A DNA stretch of 64,000 bases from Setaria digitata. Lineage: Eukaryota; Nematoda; Chromadorea; Rhabditida; Setariidae. The notes under the pieces are model-generated. The model saw only the letters and a program-made list of their open reading frames with translations, made no database searches and was not told where the DNA came from. How positions within the stretch are numbered: the first letter of the stretch is position 1; every line of letters starts with the position of its first letter. Shown here in pieces: positions 36,201 to 48,700 of the stretch. The stretch covers positions 241,850-305,849 of the forward strand of contig RCAB01000026.1 in the NCBI GenBank assembly GCA_003640385.1, read 5' to 3'. The position numbers and the translations under genes are program-made.

Positions 36201-39080
36201 TTCACAGAAATTGAAAAAAAAGAGGGGAAAAAAAAAAACGAGTGAATTTTATAAGTTTCAAAGTCAGTTTGCTCGGTGAATCTAAAATGAGAACTTTGGT
36301 AATGAGAAAAACAAAAGTTAAAATGATCCGTCGATCTGTTTTATCCCAGAACTACTTAAGAAAGTTATACTTCAAGAAATTACGAGTTTTTGTACAATTG
36401 TTACTCGATAAATAAACAAGAACAAGGAGCAAAACTTGCTTACTCCGATCATCTGTCACAGTCCTGCAACAATTTACATCTTTTCTGAATTATGGGCCAA
36501 CATTTTGGGACAATATTGATGAGTTTTAGACTGCTTATATATTATATCATCGAGAAGAATAGTTTTAGTCTTAGGCCAAATTGGTTGACATAATAGACAA
36601 AGTTAAGATGGGAAATTGATTGGAAGATGCTTGAAAAACTAGTTTTGGCATTTCTGAGCGATTCGAAAGAACGCAATAAATTTTATTAGATTTTACTCAC
36701 CATTATTACCTATCTTACTTTTTCAATAACTATAATTATGAGGTAATTTAGCACAAAACGTTAATTAGCTGTCTCGTGAAATAAATGAAATCAGGAGAAA
36801 TAATTAACAAATTGACATGTCATTGTCCTTTTTGATACATTTGTAGCAATGAATTGACGAAACAGAAGCAAAATCATTATCAATAAAATGGAAGGAAGCT
36901 TGAGAGAGTCAAAAATTGAAAATGCTATATGTGTCTTTTTAGCGACGACAAAAAGTCGTCTCGCAGCAAGGTACCATTGTACCATTGATCATTGACATTT
37001 ACAAGGACATCATTCTGCATTCAATTTGGGTGACAAAGGTTTCCTTCTACAGTTTTCTTCATCTACCTGTGTAAACTAATTTTATATATGACTTTTTACC
37101 AAAAGGTAAGACGCAGAAAGGATCGCGCTTTCTCCTCCGGTGAAACATTCAATTTAGAATTCGGAGTACGGCGATGTCCTAAAAGTTAATTACAGGCAAT
37201 AGAAAAAGATTTCCTGCAAAAATTAANGCGATGGGGATGTCCTAAAAGTTAATTACAGGCAATAGAAAAAGATTTCCTGCAAAAATTAAAAAAAAAAAAT
37301 TAAAAATATTGGCCTGAAGAATTTTTTTTTTAACATTATTAATAGTACGCTACTACGATTATTTAAAGGAAAAAAAAAGAAGATTGATGAATTGAAACTT
37401 TTTGCAGTAAAAGTCATAAATAAATATAATAAATGAGTAAAAGCTAAAAAAAAAAACAGCCACATTGGGTTTGTATGAATGACTTCAGCAAAACGAATAA
37501 AAAGAGAAAATTGAACGATGATGAGATAAAATAGTAACAGTAAAGTAAATTTATTTACTTGAAGGTCAAAAAAATGAGACCGTAAATATTGCAAAATTAA
37601 GTTTGATAGGTAATAATAAGGCATGAAAAGAAGAAGTAAAATTTGAAATTTATCAAACCTAAAAATTCTAATTAAACCCTTATAATGTCAATCATGAAGG
37701 TTATATCATCCCTAAATCCACTCAAATTTCATGTTAAAGTACTACTTTAACCAATTTCATTTCTCAGAAAACAAAAAATTTAAAAAAAAAATATTAATTC
37801 ATTTTTTAATTGCTTCGTTCCATTTTTCCAGAATTTGTTTCCTCTAAAAATCATTAGAAGAAAACTTTTTAATACTTCAAAACATTACTAGTCCCTAGAA
37901 AATTTTAACTGCCATTGAATTGAACAGTGAATTGAACTGCTGCTCAATAATTTCTTGCCTTTTCTTCTAATGCATTTTTAGGCCTAAAGAAAAGTCAGGA
38001 ACAGCGCAATTAAACACTTTATCCAGGAATCTAGAAATACGACGATATAACAAATATTAATAGCGTTTTGCTGAAAATACTTTGACATCTTTAAAAGTTA
38101 CATTTTACTTTTTGAGATATTAATTAATTAAGAAAATCTTACAGTTCAAACCGAAGAGTAACATCGTCATCGTAATTGTGGAAGATCGACACTGAGTTGA
38201 CGAATTCGATCAATTCATCCCGTCGACCGGTCGTTTCCACACTTTCTGTGCTTCCTGATGTAGAACTACTGGCAATCTGATCCGTTCCGCTCATAAAACC
38301 TTTTACCGCCGTCCATTTACAACGATACAGTTTATTGAAAGTTTTCTAAAGTTTGATAAAACTTTTAGGAAATTCAACCCTTAAAAACTGAACAATTACT
38401 CTCTTAGATTAATTCAGTAAAGTGTGTGAAAATTAGTTTAGTATTCCTTTAACATGTCTCTGAAATTATTTCTTCATTTTGTCACTGGAATAATAATGAA
38501 CTTCTGAATGAATCAGTGGACATGATTAAGTCAAATCAATTCAGCAGAATAAGACTATGATGCTGTATGAACTGGTCATATCATATGTTTCAAGACTCAA
38601 AACCGAATCTTTCTTCTCGTCATGAAAGCTAAAGATAACCTTCGTATCACCTGCATCAATCCTACAATTAGCAACACTTCATCCTCTCCGGAAGAATACA
38701 AAATTGAAATAAACGATACCAATATGAACGTTCAAACATTTATTTGTAACTTCCGCCATAATTAAATTGAAGTAACAAAAAAAGAAAAAAAAATACATTT
38801 ATTAATTCACCGAAAATGTGTTATTTGGTAACTTAGTTATCCACAAAGTTAACATATTAGTGCTAATTTTCAAGATAAAAGCACACAATCAAACTAACAA
38901 AGAAAATATCAGGGTGATTTGTGATAAACTCTAACTTTGAATAAAATGAAGATTAATTACCTTAAAATGACCGTCACGAAATTGGTAGCAAACATGAAGA
39001 GTGTACTCATTTGCGGTGTTCATTTTTTCTTCGCTATCATAGAGGTCACTTGCTGCGAGCCATCTTTTCAACTTCAACAT
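33265..39080 (-). CDS. Unrecognised protein, possibly C2-domain-like
   Basis: Eight exons with perfectly consistent phases: 39080-38961, 38345-38143, 35666-35447, 35283-35198, 34782-34648, 34334-34244, 33930-33659 and 33394-33265 (TAA); 418 aa. Residues about 24-40 read NEYTLHVCYQFRDGHFK, followed by KTFNKLYRCKWTAVKGF. A Ser/Arg-rich, phosphorylation-prone segment follows (SSTGSDSRRNSDSIVRFRNS). The region from VRMEVSISQLEKR through NDYIIIYRSPKTMEI, VIYFTLRNAANGDVIGEADV and GVLHVNVSVE has the strand pattern of a C2 domain; I do not recognise the family. The C-terminus reads APTIEVRLRQSLIRSAEPL. No signal peptide or membrane segment. There is no acceptor AG just before ATG 39080, so an upstream leader exon may be missing. 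Two single-N joins lie inside this gene: the one at 35132 lies 66 bases inside the intron after the fourth exon and its right-hand repeat ends over that exon's donor; the one at 37227 is fully intronic. Confidence 0.72.
35076..35201. repeat. Duplicated 56 bp flanking a single N (assembly join)
   Basis: 35076-35131 and 35146-35201 match with one difference (G versus A), separated by N at 35132. The right copy overlaps the donor (35198/35197) of the fourth exon of the C2-like gene. Confidence 0.85.
35667..38142 (-). other. 2.5-kb intron of the C2-like gene
   Basis: A/T-rich sequence with long A and T runs. It contains the single-N join at 37227. No nested exon chain could be supported on either strand. 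Confidence 0.55.
37173..37289. repeat. Duplicated 54 bp flanking a single N (assembly join)
   Basis: 37173-37226 and 37236-37289 are identical, separated by N at 37227 and eight bases (gcgatggg). Same pattern as the other three N sites. Confidence 0.85.
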
Positions 39081-42000
39081 CGTTCCAATTTTATTCAAAA
39101 AAAAAAAGTTGAAGTAAAATGGAAAAAGAAGAAGCAGTTGTAAATGTAAAGAAACGAAGGAAGGAGTGATTGTTCGTGCCGCAATAACCTCAGGATACAT
39201 TTGCTGTTACCTCAGAGCAGTAACCATATCTTGTCCTCTTCCTCAACTTTCTCACTCTTCAGGACTACCGAATTATTATTTATGGGAATAAATTCACAGA
39301 TCAGTTCACATCACTAATGCATCTCCTACGTTTTTCTTTTCTTGCTACCGATTCCTCAAATGATTTGTTTTGGCTGTACTTACCACATATCCTGTTTATT
39401 ACACTTTTTTGATTTACGGAAAAAAGTTTATTTGAATTTTCAAAGTTTGAAGCAACGTTCGTTGAGAGAGCATCAATAACATCGTTTTCCACTCAGTCAT
39501 TAAAAAAAAAAATTAATCAGAGATTCGGATGAGCTTAGGATTTCTAGTGAGGAGAATTTCGATCCTTCCCAAGCATTTTCTTAATGGTTTTGAATGAAAC
39601 AAATGCACTAATGTCTAATCAGTCATAGTCTAAACAATTGCTATCATTCTGAGAATATTAGGGATAATTTAGTGAAAACAAAGCTTACTAATAAAGTTCA
39701 GTCTCAACATTCTTATTTGATTTCATTCAGAAATTTAGTTGAAATGAGCAATTTTATGAAACACTAACGATATTTCGTGCGCAGCACTCTTGTAAATCCG
39801 AAGTTTACCTCAACTCTTTGTTGCCTTTATCGTGATTATAATAAGTTTAATGAGATCAAATCAATTTTCTTCCTTTCACTAAGAGAAGGAAAAAGAACCA
39901 GAAAGGTTCTGTGATGTTAATGAGGCCCTCTTTAAACATTCGCCTCTTTTCGCCATTCAAAAGACCAGAAAAGGAGGACAAAGGGAATTGCAAAAAATTT
40001 TTGAAGAAAACAAACTGGCTTCTGCGGCATGACTTGTGTAAATTTGGGAGCAGAAAGAATGGTAATAATAGAGTTATGGAGATATATTAAGAAACTTTGG
40101 AATGACTTCAAGATTGCAGTTGGAACTTAAGACTAACTTAGAAATAGATTGATTAATTTCCTTGTGTGTTGTATTGACAAAGGAAGAAGTGTAGTTGAGC
40201 GGCGAATAAAAGGACTAGTTAAATCGGTGAAGATTGAGTAGAAGTGGAACAAATCCATAATGGAAGGAGAAAATGACCACAAGGATAACAGTGGACAATC
40301 AATGAATTAAAATGGCCTTTCATGAATTTCTCTACACTGGCCATTTCTCCAGTTTAACAATCAACTGTATGTAGGAATTTTATACAAACGTAAATTTAAG
40401 AAAAACTTTTCTGGGAATAACAAACATCCAAATTCGGGACTGTAATTGGGTCGTAGGAATAGCAGAAGGTGATATTATGCACCTTGGGTCGGAACTAAGC
40501 TTCACCAGTTGATCCTATAACTTGTCAGTTTAACTTGGAAAATGAACAAATAATGAAAAATTAAAAATTCATCATTTTATGGACTCTTAACTTGAAAAGC
40601 ATGTAAAGTATCTCCCATAAATTTAAATATATTGCAGTTGCTCAACTTCCAGAAATATCAAAATATTGATGACGAGTGAGGAAAAGATGGATAAAACTCC
40701 TTTATCAGTAACGTGGAATCTGATGACTTCCATTCTTCGTCTAAGATTCACTTTAAACGAATGAAACACTCTTTGCTCGTAGAATTTTTGCTAACAATTC
40801 ATAACTGAACGAAGTAAATTAAAGAGAAAATAAATCATTTCCAATGATTATTTATAACTAATCTGAGTCTGAAAACTGAAAAAAAGCAAAAATTTTATAG
40901 CATAATGACTTTATTTCTTAGACTGCCTTAAAATGTGACCAAATTTCAATTTAATTTAAAAATTCTGAGAAGATTTTTGTAAAATAGCACACAATGAAAT
41001 CAAAAACTATTTTGGTCACTTCTTGTCACACATTATGAAATAATTGCATCACAAAAAGAGAAGATGCAAAATGCTTAGAAAACGTATTTTCAGGGCAAAT
41101 GATGCTTTCAAGTTTACATAACCTAGGAAACTTTTCCAATAAGCCTTGTACAGACGCATGCATCATACAGGAGGAATTCTGAAATGAAAGTCCTTTGACT
41201 AAAATTTGAAAAAGCATGGAGCTAAGGAAATTAGCAGTGGAAAAAGCATTTTCAGAAGTAAGCAAAACTTGAAGAAAGTTTGCTAAATTTTCTTTCACAC
41301 AAGGAAAGTGTCTTCTCTTCACTAAATGTTCATCTCATTTAGCTCCTGCAAAATTGCAGTATGGCTGGGATGCTAAATAAGACAGCGAAACTTAAATTAA
41401 ATTTTTCTCCACTGATCAGCCAAAAAAAAAAGCCCGTAGTGAAAAAGATATGATTATCCTTTCAGATATGCATAGCGTTTTTATCAGTACTAATTCTGCT
41501 TTAATTAATATTTGCCTTAACCAAAATATTAATTAGCTAGATTCATGAAGGTGGTATAATTAACTTTTCCCAGTTTCAACAGATGATTCGAAAACAACAA
41601 TGTGACATAAAAAGAGACCTGTGTTTATGCAGTGATAAATTTGGAAGTGATTTAATCTAGCTGAGATGAGTCATCATTCTGTGATAAATTATTAGTTGGC
41701 TATCAAAATTCTAGGAGATGGTTGTGTACTGGGCTGGGAAAAGATAGTCAGAAAACAGCCAGGGAATGGAATGGAATAGAATGGAATTGCTAATATCATT
41801 CCATTTCCAACAGTACTCCCCAGCAGTATTTATTTGACAGCATACAGAAAAAAGAAACGATTATCAAACCGGCTGATTGGAAAATGTCCAATGAATATTT
41901 ATTATTGTAAACAACGAATTTATCAACAGCTGCGATCGGATCAGACGGACACGTGATGATACGGAGTGTGAATCTAAGATTTACGACTCGATCAGAAAGA

Positions 42001-43710
42001 TATGTCTGAATCAACGGACACGTGTGATCCGGTGTGAGAAAGAAACGCTTATGCTATTGCCTTTCTGGAAGAGACCTTTCCATATTGCCTGATATCAATT
42101 TTAATCTATGAAGCTAAGTTATGTTCACTTGTTCTACCTACTAAATATTATGTTTGTGTGTCTGAAAAGGAGACACAGGATGTTTTTGAGAAGTTGTTGT
42201 ATAAAAAATGCACTTGTCACGTCAGGATACGTGAAGGCACGCAGAACAAGATAGAATAAAATGTGGAAGAAGACATCAGCAGTACGATAATGTATATTGT
42301 CGATCGTTCTCAAATGACACTATGATAAAGTCCTCACATCTTTCCTTCATTTCACAAGAAAAGGAAACTTATGGAGGAAGAAAGCAATTAATAAAGATGG
42401 ATTCTACAAATAAGAAATTTAATTGATTAATTAAGAAACTAAAACTACTGATCAGTACCAAATGCAATCAGATTTAATCTCATCTGTAGGATAGTCGGAT
42501 AATAGAACAGAAGGGAAAATTCCCCTAAGAGAAAGTAGATTTGAACCAAAGTTGCATATTTTTTTTTTTAGGCATCTTAAACTAAATTTATTTATTCATT
42601 TTTAAAACATTTTAAACTGCTTAAACCCCTTGAGAAATAGTTCATATCTTCAAGTATCAATTTTCAAAAAGGACAGAAGAATAATAATTTATTTATAAAA
42701 GTAAAACATGATGATGGAAGCATTTTGCAAAATGAAACGGATTTAAAATGGGCTATACGAATTCAACGTTCTGTTTTAGCGAATTGAAAAGACTGCTTAT
42801 AGTACAGGTAACTGGAAGACTAAGTTAAGCAGTTTATGCTTATTGGTAATTTGCATTCCAATTTAGAGAGATTCGAAGTGAATACTTTTTGTGACATGTC
42901 ACTAGGATAGAAAAAGCCTCTCTATGCTAGCAAAAGCCACAACTTTTTTGACAAAAGCAATTATTTTGAAGGACAAATTTGCCTGCAAAATGTAATTGCT
43001 TTTGTTAGAAAATTTTGGTTTGCATAATTCGTTAATGTTTTTCTAATCATTTTCCCACAGTTCACTTCATTTCACTTATTATTTTCTTTAATCGTACAAG
43101 AAAAGAATTCACTTCAACCGCTCGGAAATTTTTTCTCACCAAAGAAGGGCCCATTCAGTTTTCTACCAAAATGTTTTATCGGTATGAACAAAATACTTTC
43201 AAATTAGTTTTTCTGAAAATCAATTAAAAAACAATCTTTTTAGAATGAAACTAATTGAAATCAGAAAAAAAAAAAGATACACGCACATGTTCATTGGGCT
43301 ACTTAGGAAAGATACATGCAAATCTTCAAAATATCAATGGAAATACAAAGGCTTAGACTGAAGATCTGACTGATTACAGGTTAAGATTGAAAATGAAATG
43401 CACAAAAGATTGAATTACACAAACTTCCATCGACATTTCCTTTTCACTCCTAAAAATACGTAGTTATTTCTAGTCTGCTTATTCTTGTCTCAGTACAACG
43501 AATAAGTTATACACAGTTATCATCTCAACTTATCATTTCAATCTGAAGTTACTTGTCACTGATAAGCCTATACCGCCGAACTCTAAAATATCACAGTAGA
43601 TTAGTTTTCAAAAAATTTTCAATAGTATGATCCATGTAAAGTTGATCCACTTTCTGAGGCGTACTTTCAACTCAAATTTTGTCCCATCCAATAACAGAAA
43701 AAGAAAACTT
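39081..43710. other. Gene-poor stretch, C2-like to LITAF-like genes
   Basis: No exon chain supported. A short imperfect (GGAAT)n run occurs at about 41764-41788. Minus-strand open frames at 41026-41322 and 41796-42014 have no recognisable motif or splice partners. Confidence 0.45.
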
Positions 43711-44156
43711 TTATATGGGTAATGCTTCGGTATTCTTCATGGTTGCTAAATATCTTTTACTGATGACATTGTCGCATGCTGGACAGAAATGAATTGAATG
43801 TCGAAAGCTACAAATGAGTAGCTTACACTGCCATCGTTTTCGAACAACCGTTATAATTTGAGTCTAAAATTAGCAAAATGAATTCAATTTAAACATCAGA
43901 TTAGTAAATGAAATAATTGAATACTACAAAGTAATCGTATATGCCGAGACTTATAAAAGCCATAAAAATATGTATCGCTTTCTGTCCGAAATATAACAGC
44001 CTAGTTTACCAATTTTCCTGATACAGAAGTTGAAATTCGAATTTAAAAAAAATCAGTTTTGAATGACATTATGCAAACTCACATTACAAATTGGACATAT
44101 GGTTTGCGTAGGCCTATTTCGCTCTTCCGATTTCCTGTTATTTGTTGTCTTCAGTT
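43711..44156 (-). CDS. LITAF-like zinc-ribbon protein (C-terminal exons)
   Basis: LITAF-domain proteins are membrane-associated zinc proteins of endosomes and lysosomes. Two exons join in phase 0: 44156-44083 and 43863-43711 (TAA). They give KSEERNRPTQTICPICN, then TQIITVVRKRWQCKLLICS and HSIHFCPACDNVISKRYLA. The CPxC ... HFCPxC pair at the two ends is the LITAF signature. The central part between the knuckles is short (about 30 residues) and only weakly hydrophobic compared with the usual membrane-inserted helix, so the domain is atypical. The first exon here begins in phase 1. A plausible upstream donor (ttccag|gtaaac at about 44422) would supply the missing base, but I cannot confirm the N-terminus. 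Other CPxC zinc-ribbon families remain possible. Confidence 0.6.
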
Positions 44157-45486
44157 CTGATTTCAACAGGACGAACAGTGAATAAATACCAATTACAGTT
44201 CAAGAAATATGTCAAGAATAATTGTCAACTGAAAAATACATGCAAAAAACTATGAAACATATGCATATTCTAGAGGGTAAAGGTATTCTCATGAGAGGAA
44301 AGAATTGTTTTATTGGAAATGATTCTCGATAATTTCATTCCAAAAATGGTTTACTCCTAAGGTAAAGAAATATCACTAGCAGTGTGCACTTCCTTCTCCA
44401 CTTCTGAAGTCCTTTTGTGCGTTTACCTGGAAAGGTAAGTTGACCAATAAAGACAGGTAAGGAGCCTTTACCGGGCCAATAAACAGACAGTAGATGAAAT
44501 GAAAGCGAACAGTAACAAGAAGTGAAGCTGAACTGATTCAGATTCACACAGCAATGGAAACGGACTAGAGAGTTGTCTCGAATGCCAAATCGATACTTCG
44601 AGAAGGCTGTCATCGTCATCAGTAGCACATTTCAGCTGCTGTACTTTAACACTTTCAATATGAATGCAATCGAAATAAATGGCACATTCAAATTTGATAA
44701 CTCAGAAGAGCACGAACTATTTGAGAAACAATGGAGCAGGCAGGAATCGGAACTGACCTTTGACTTCTACTGAATAGTTTTCAGAAAATGCTAAGTTTCG
44801 AAGGGAGGAAGAAGAAGAATGAATGAAGAAATGCCAGAAATAGAATCTTAAAGTAGGATTTTGTGAAGAAATTAGACAAAATTACGATATAATTTTTTTT
44901 TTTTTTTTTTTGAAGTGATCCTTAATAATATGCTAATATATGAGCAAAAATTTAAAGGCTAAAATTCAGTTTTCAAACTTGAAAGATTAAAAACGTAGCG
45001 GGTGATGCAAAATCAAGAGAAATTATTTAATGAGCATCTGAAATTGCTACAATTCACCCAACAGGCAAATTCATTGAAAATGAATGCTCAATTCAGAAAA
45101 ACTAGTCGAGAAGCAATCGATAAACTAATTTATAATATTTTGTCGATTGGCAGCCGTATTTCACATGTAAAATAACTGAAAAAAAAAAAACTTGTTGATC
45201 TCTATCAGAACTGAAAATTGAAATTTCCTATAGAAATGTGTCCAAAATGCATCTAATAATTAGGAGAGATTAAATCAAAATTCAATAATCAATAATAATC
45301 TATGAGAAAATCTCAAAAAAAATTTTAGGAGTAAGCGGTTCAATTCAGATTGTGAGCATATATAAAAATAAATTTTTAATCGCCCAACTGGAATAATAAA
45401 TAAATTAATTGCTATGAAGTTTCGAGTGTGAAGTGAACTATGAATGATTTGAATTTTCGATACAAATTATTAAAATTACTAATTAA

Positions 45487-45798
45487 ATGAAACAAGAGTA
45501 CCACAGGCTAGGAATTAGACTGGAATACATGTGTAGTAGTGATTCAAAAAAAAGGCCCGATTTTATCGAAATACGAAACCACTTCATGTTTAACTCGGAA
45601 AACAAAGACCCCGACGCGGCGCTGGTGTCTTCGGGAGTGCCCGGTACTTCCAGGGTAGGAAGGGTCCAGAGTGATAGAATTGACTTAGATGTGCGGAAGT
45701 TCCGGAGCGGCTGCANACCCTGGGTCCAGAGTGATAGAATTGACTTAGATGTGCGGAAGTTCCGGAGCGGCTGCAATGTTCCACACTTAGATGACTAA
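45487..45798 (+). other. GC-rich open frame interrupted by an assembly join
   Basis: An ATG-initiated plus-strand frame continues through a segment clearly richer in G+C than its surroundings (45595-45790), reading DPDAALVSSGVPGTSRVGRV and DRIDLDVRKFRSGC. The 60-bp duplication around N 45716 keeps the frame. I do not recognise the product; it may be a real exon, a repeat or a contig-end artefact. Confidence 0.3.
45662..45775. repeat. Duplicated 54 bp flanking a single N (assembly join)
   Basis: 45662-45715 and 45722-45775 are identical, separated by N at 45716 and accct. Confidence 0.85.
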
Positions 45799-48700
45799 GT
45801 AACACCACGCGCACGGAGAACAATCACAACAGTGCTTTTGCGCTCATCTGCCATCCCAATAGTCAACAGTGTTACTATCAGGAATCAACTCCGCGCTGGG
45901 AAATCGATCTCTTAGCCTCCAATTCCCGAACGCAAACACAGTCACTGAACTACCAAACATTGTGATCTCCATCACAAACTATCCTAAAGTTTTGCAATTT
46001 CGACATCAAACTAATGTTCTGAAATTGTTGAAATTTGAGATTTGGAATTTAAATTTAAAAAAAAAATATGTGAGTGAAGTGTGACCTATCATTGCAACAG
46101 TCCTAGATGTCCTCAGGCTTTTGTCTAAGAAGCTTCTAGTGTGCAGACTGCGTGCAGGAAATTATTTGAATTTTAATTAATCTCTTTCAATTGAAATATT
46201 GAACGGAAAAAAAATTCAATTTAATTCCTCGAAAGATACATTTTAACATTGTGTACCTAATAGGTGAAGATAATCCGCTCTTAACAGTCTAGATATGATG
46301 ATGATGATCAGCTTACCCTGCAATCAAACAATCTATTCTTCGTTTGTTTGTCCTTTGACAGCAAACACTTCGGCTATCGTTATCTGATATTCATTCATTT
46401 GCTGAACAAGGAAAGAAGTAGATGGAAAGTCTGTTGACATCGTTATCACTAATGATAACAGTCACTGGCATGTGTTCCGTAAGCAATTCTTCTTAACAAA
46501 ATGAAGCAGCACATATAAATCTTCACCTTCTTTTCTTTTTTTCTGCTTAGTATGAATGAGCATTAGTTAATGACAATTTTTTTTATGTCTGTATGATTTC
46601 TTTTTTTTATCAAAATTAACTTAAAAAAGTAATTAAACTTCCAAAGAGCTGTTTCGCCCAAATAAATTAGAAAATTGTTGCCTGGCTACCATTCAAGTAT
46701 TTGAAATGTCCATTTGTTCATGAATATGAATGAATAGTAAACTAGGTAGGAATTTGATAAGCCCGGTCATAACAAAATAAAACTATTTAGCTTTCTAAAA
46801 TTCCAGTGTTACTAAAGGTTGTTTAATGCATAGGATGTGACTTAATGTAAATTTCTTCTTGATAATTTCCAATATTTTATTTGCGAAATTAAATCATTTT
46901 TGCGATACTTTGATCAATCAGTAAGAATAAAGGGTTCTAATTTTCGATCTTTCTATTATCCAAGATGATTACTTTTCTCCTAGATTAGTTAAAAGGTGAG
47001 TAAGGGAAGGAAAATATAGCTTGTATTAACAAATAAGGATTAGTATCTTTAGCCTTTCAGTTAATCACTATTGCCAAAAGTGAAGGTGCATTTGTTAATA
47101 CAACAGCTAAGGTCATTGAAAGCGTTGTTGCCATTTAAAAACAAATAGTTGACCTCCAATTAATTATTGTTGCGGAATGTATCATCATTAGAACAACGTT
47201 TTATTCGTAGGTGAATGTAAGAATAAGGATTTTAAAACATTATTCAAATTAGAAGTGCTTATTATTATAATACACTACCAAAACTAACAGGAGTTATGAT
47301 CAAGACCTTGAAATTGTTGTGATATAATTTGTCAAAATAATGATTATAAAAATAATGTTATTATCATCATCTATCAATATATCTCGATCAATACCTTGAA
47401 GTTGATATTCCAATAATTTTCATCCATACAAAAGGGAAATTTATTTTAATAAATTCAACCTTCGAAAGGTTAAAAGTTCATGCTAACAAAACTAACACAA
47501 ATTTTTTTATGAAGCAAAGTGTAGAATTTATCCAAGGCATTTTTCAGAAAGTAAAGGAGCTTAGGAAGTAGGGTGAGAAAATTAAAAGATTTATGTTTGT
47601 GTAAGTTCAGCATTTACGTAAATGATCTAAGGATGAAAGTATATAATTGCTATAATTAGTGTGCACTGTATGAGCGATAGCAGAAATTGTTCAAGAAAAC
47701 ATAAAAATATTGGATATTAAATGCTTACATGACAATGTACATGACATAGTTTATAATTTATTGCAAAACTGAAAATATCCATAACAGCAGGCAGAACTGA
47801 ACACAAAATAAGTTAAGTACTACAGTAAAAATATTTAACTCAACTGTACAAAATTACGGTGTAGCATCATGGAAATAAATACTCACCAGACAGTGATCAG
47901 CAGTAAATAAAACTTAGAATCTAATTTTCTTCTAATTCTGAATTGTTTCAACTTCCACTTATCCTTTATTCTCCGTTTATTCTACCTGTGAAGTTTCACG
48001 CGTCATCTGAGCAGTTGCAAATATAATAGCAGCTTATTTGCTAATCCGACAATTCAATATGTTAGATTATGTTTTCTCAGCGGAAAAGGTAACATGACAG
48101 TAAATTAGCATCATCACGTGTTTCATTATTAGGTGATGAAGAATTGATAAAAGTGATATGAAGTGGTGCTCAACTGAAGTAGTCATTTGAAGTTTGGAAT
48201 TGGATGAAAGCAACAGACTAGGATTTTGCGCCAACTTCAAAGAATTCTCTCAGATTACTTAAGTCAGAAACCGATAGGACTTCATGTGCTATAAATGCCG
48301 AAAGAAAACTAAAAGAACTGTGATTGGTTGGTGTGAAGAGAAATAAACCGTGATGTTGAGATGTCTATGTATTCCAATAAAACTCATTACGGTGAAAGTA
48401 GTGTTCTTCCTTAATGCTTTTAAAAAGACTAGAATTAAAAATTTCCTCAGCTCTTTAAGAATAAACTTAAAATTTGAAATTCAGATAACTTAAAAAAAAA
48501 CAGATGAAGATAGATTATTTTAAATGAATTATAATCATGTACATGAAACATACCTTAGATTCAACATTTCCCAATTCATTCGAAAAAATACATGTACCGT
48601 ACTTCTGATTTATGGCCAGTGGCGCATTTAGTGAACACTCATGAAAATTTAGTAAAAAAAAATACTACCTACGCTACGAAAATAGTATATGTAAAGATGT

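Noticed and set aside
41026..41322. Minus-strand 98-codon open frame
   Set aside because: No recognisable motif, no usable splice sites and composition like the surrounding intergenic DNA.
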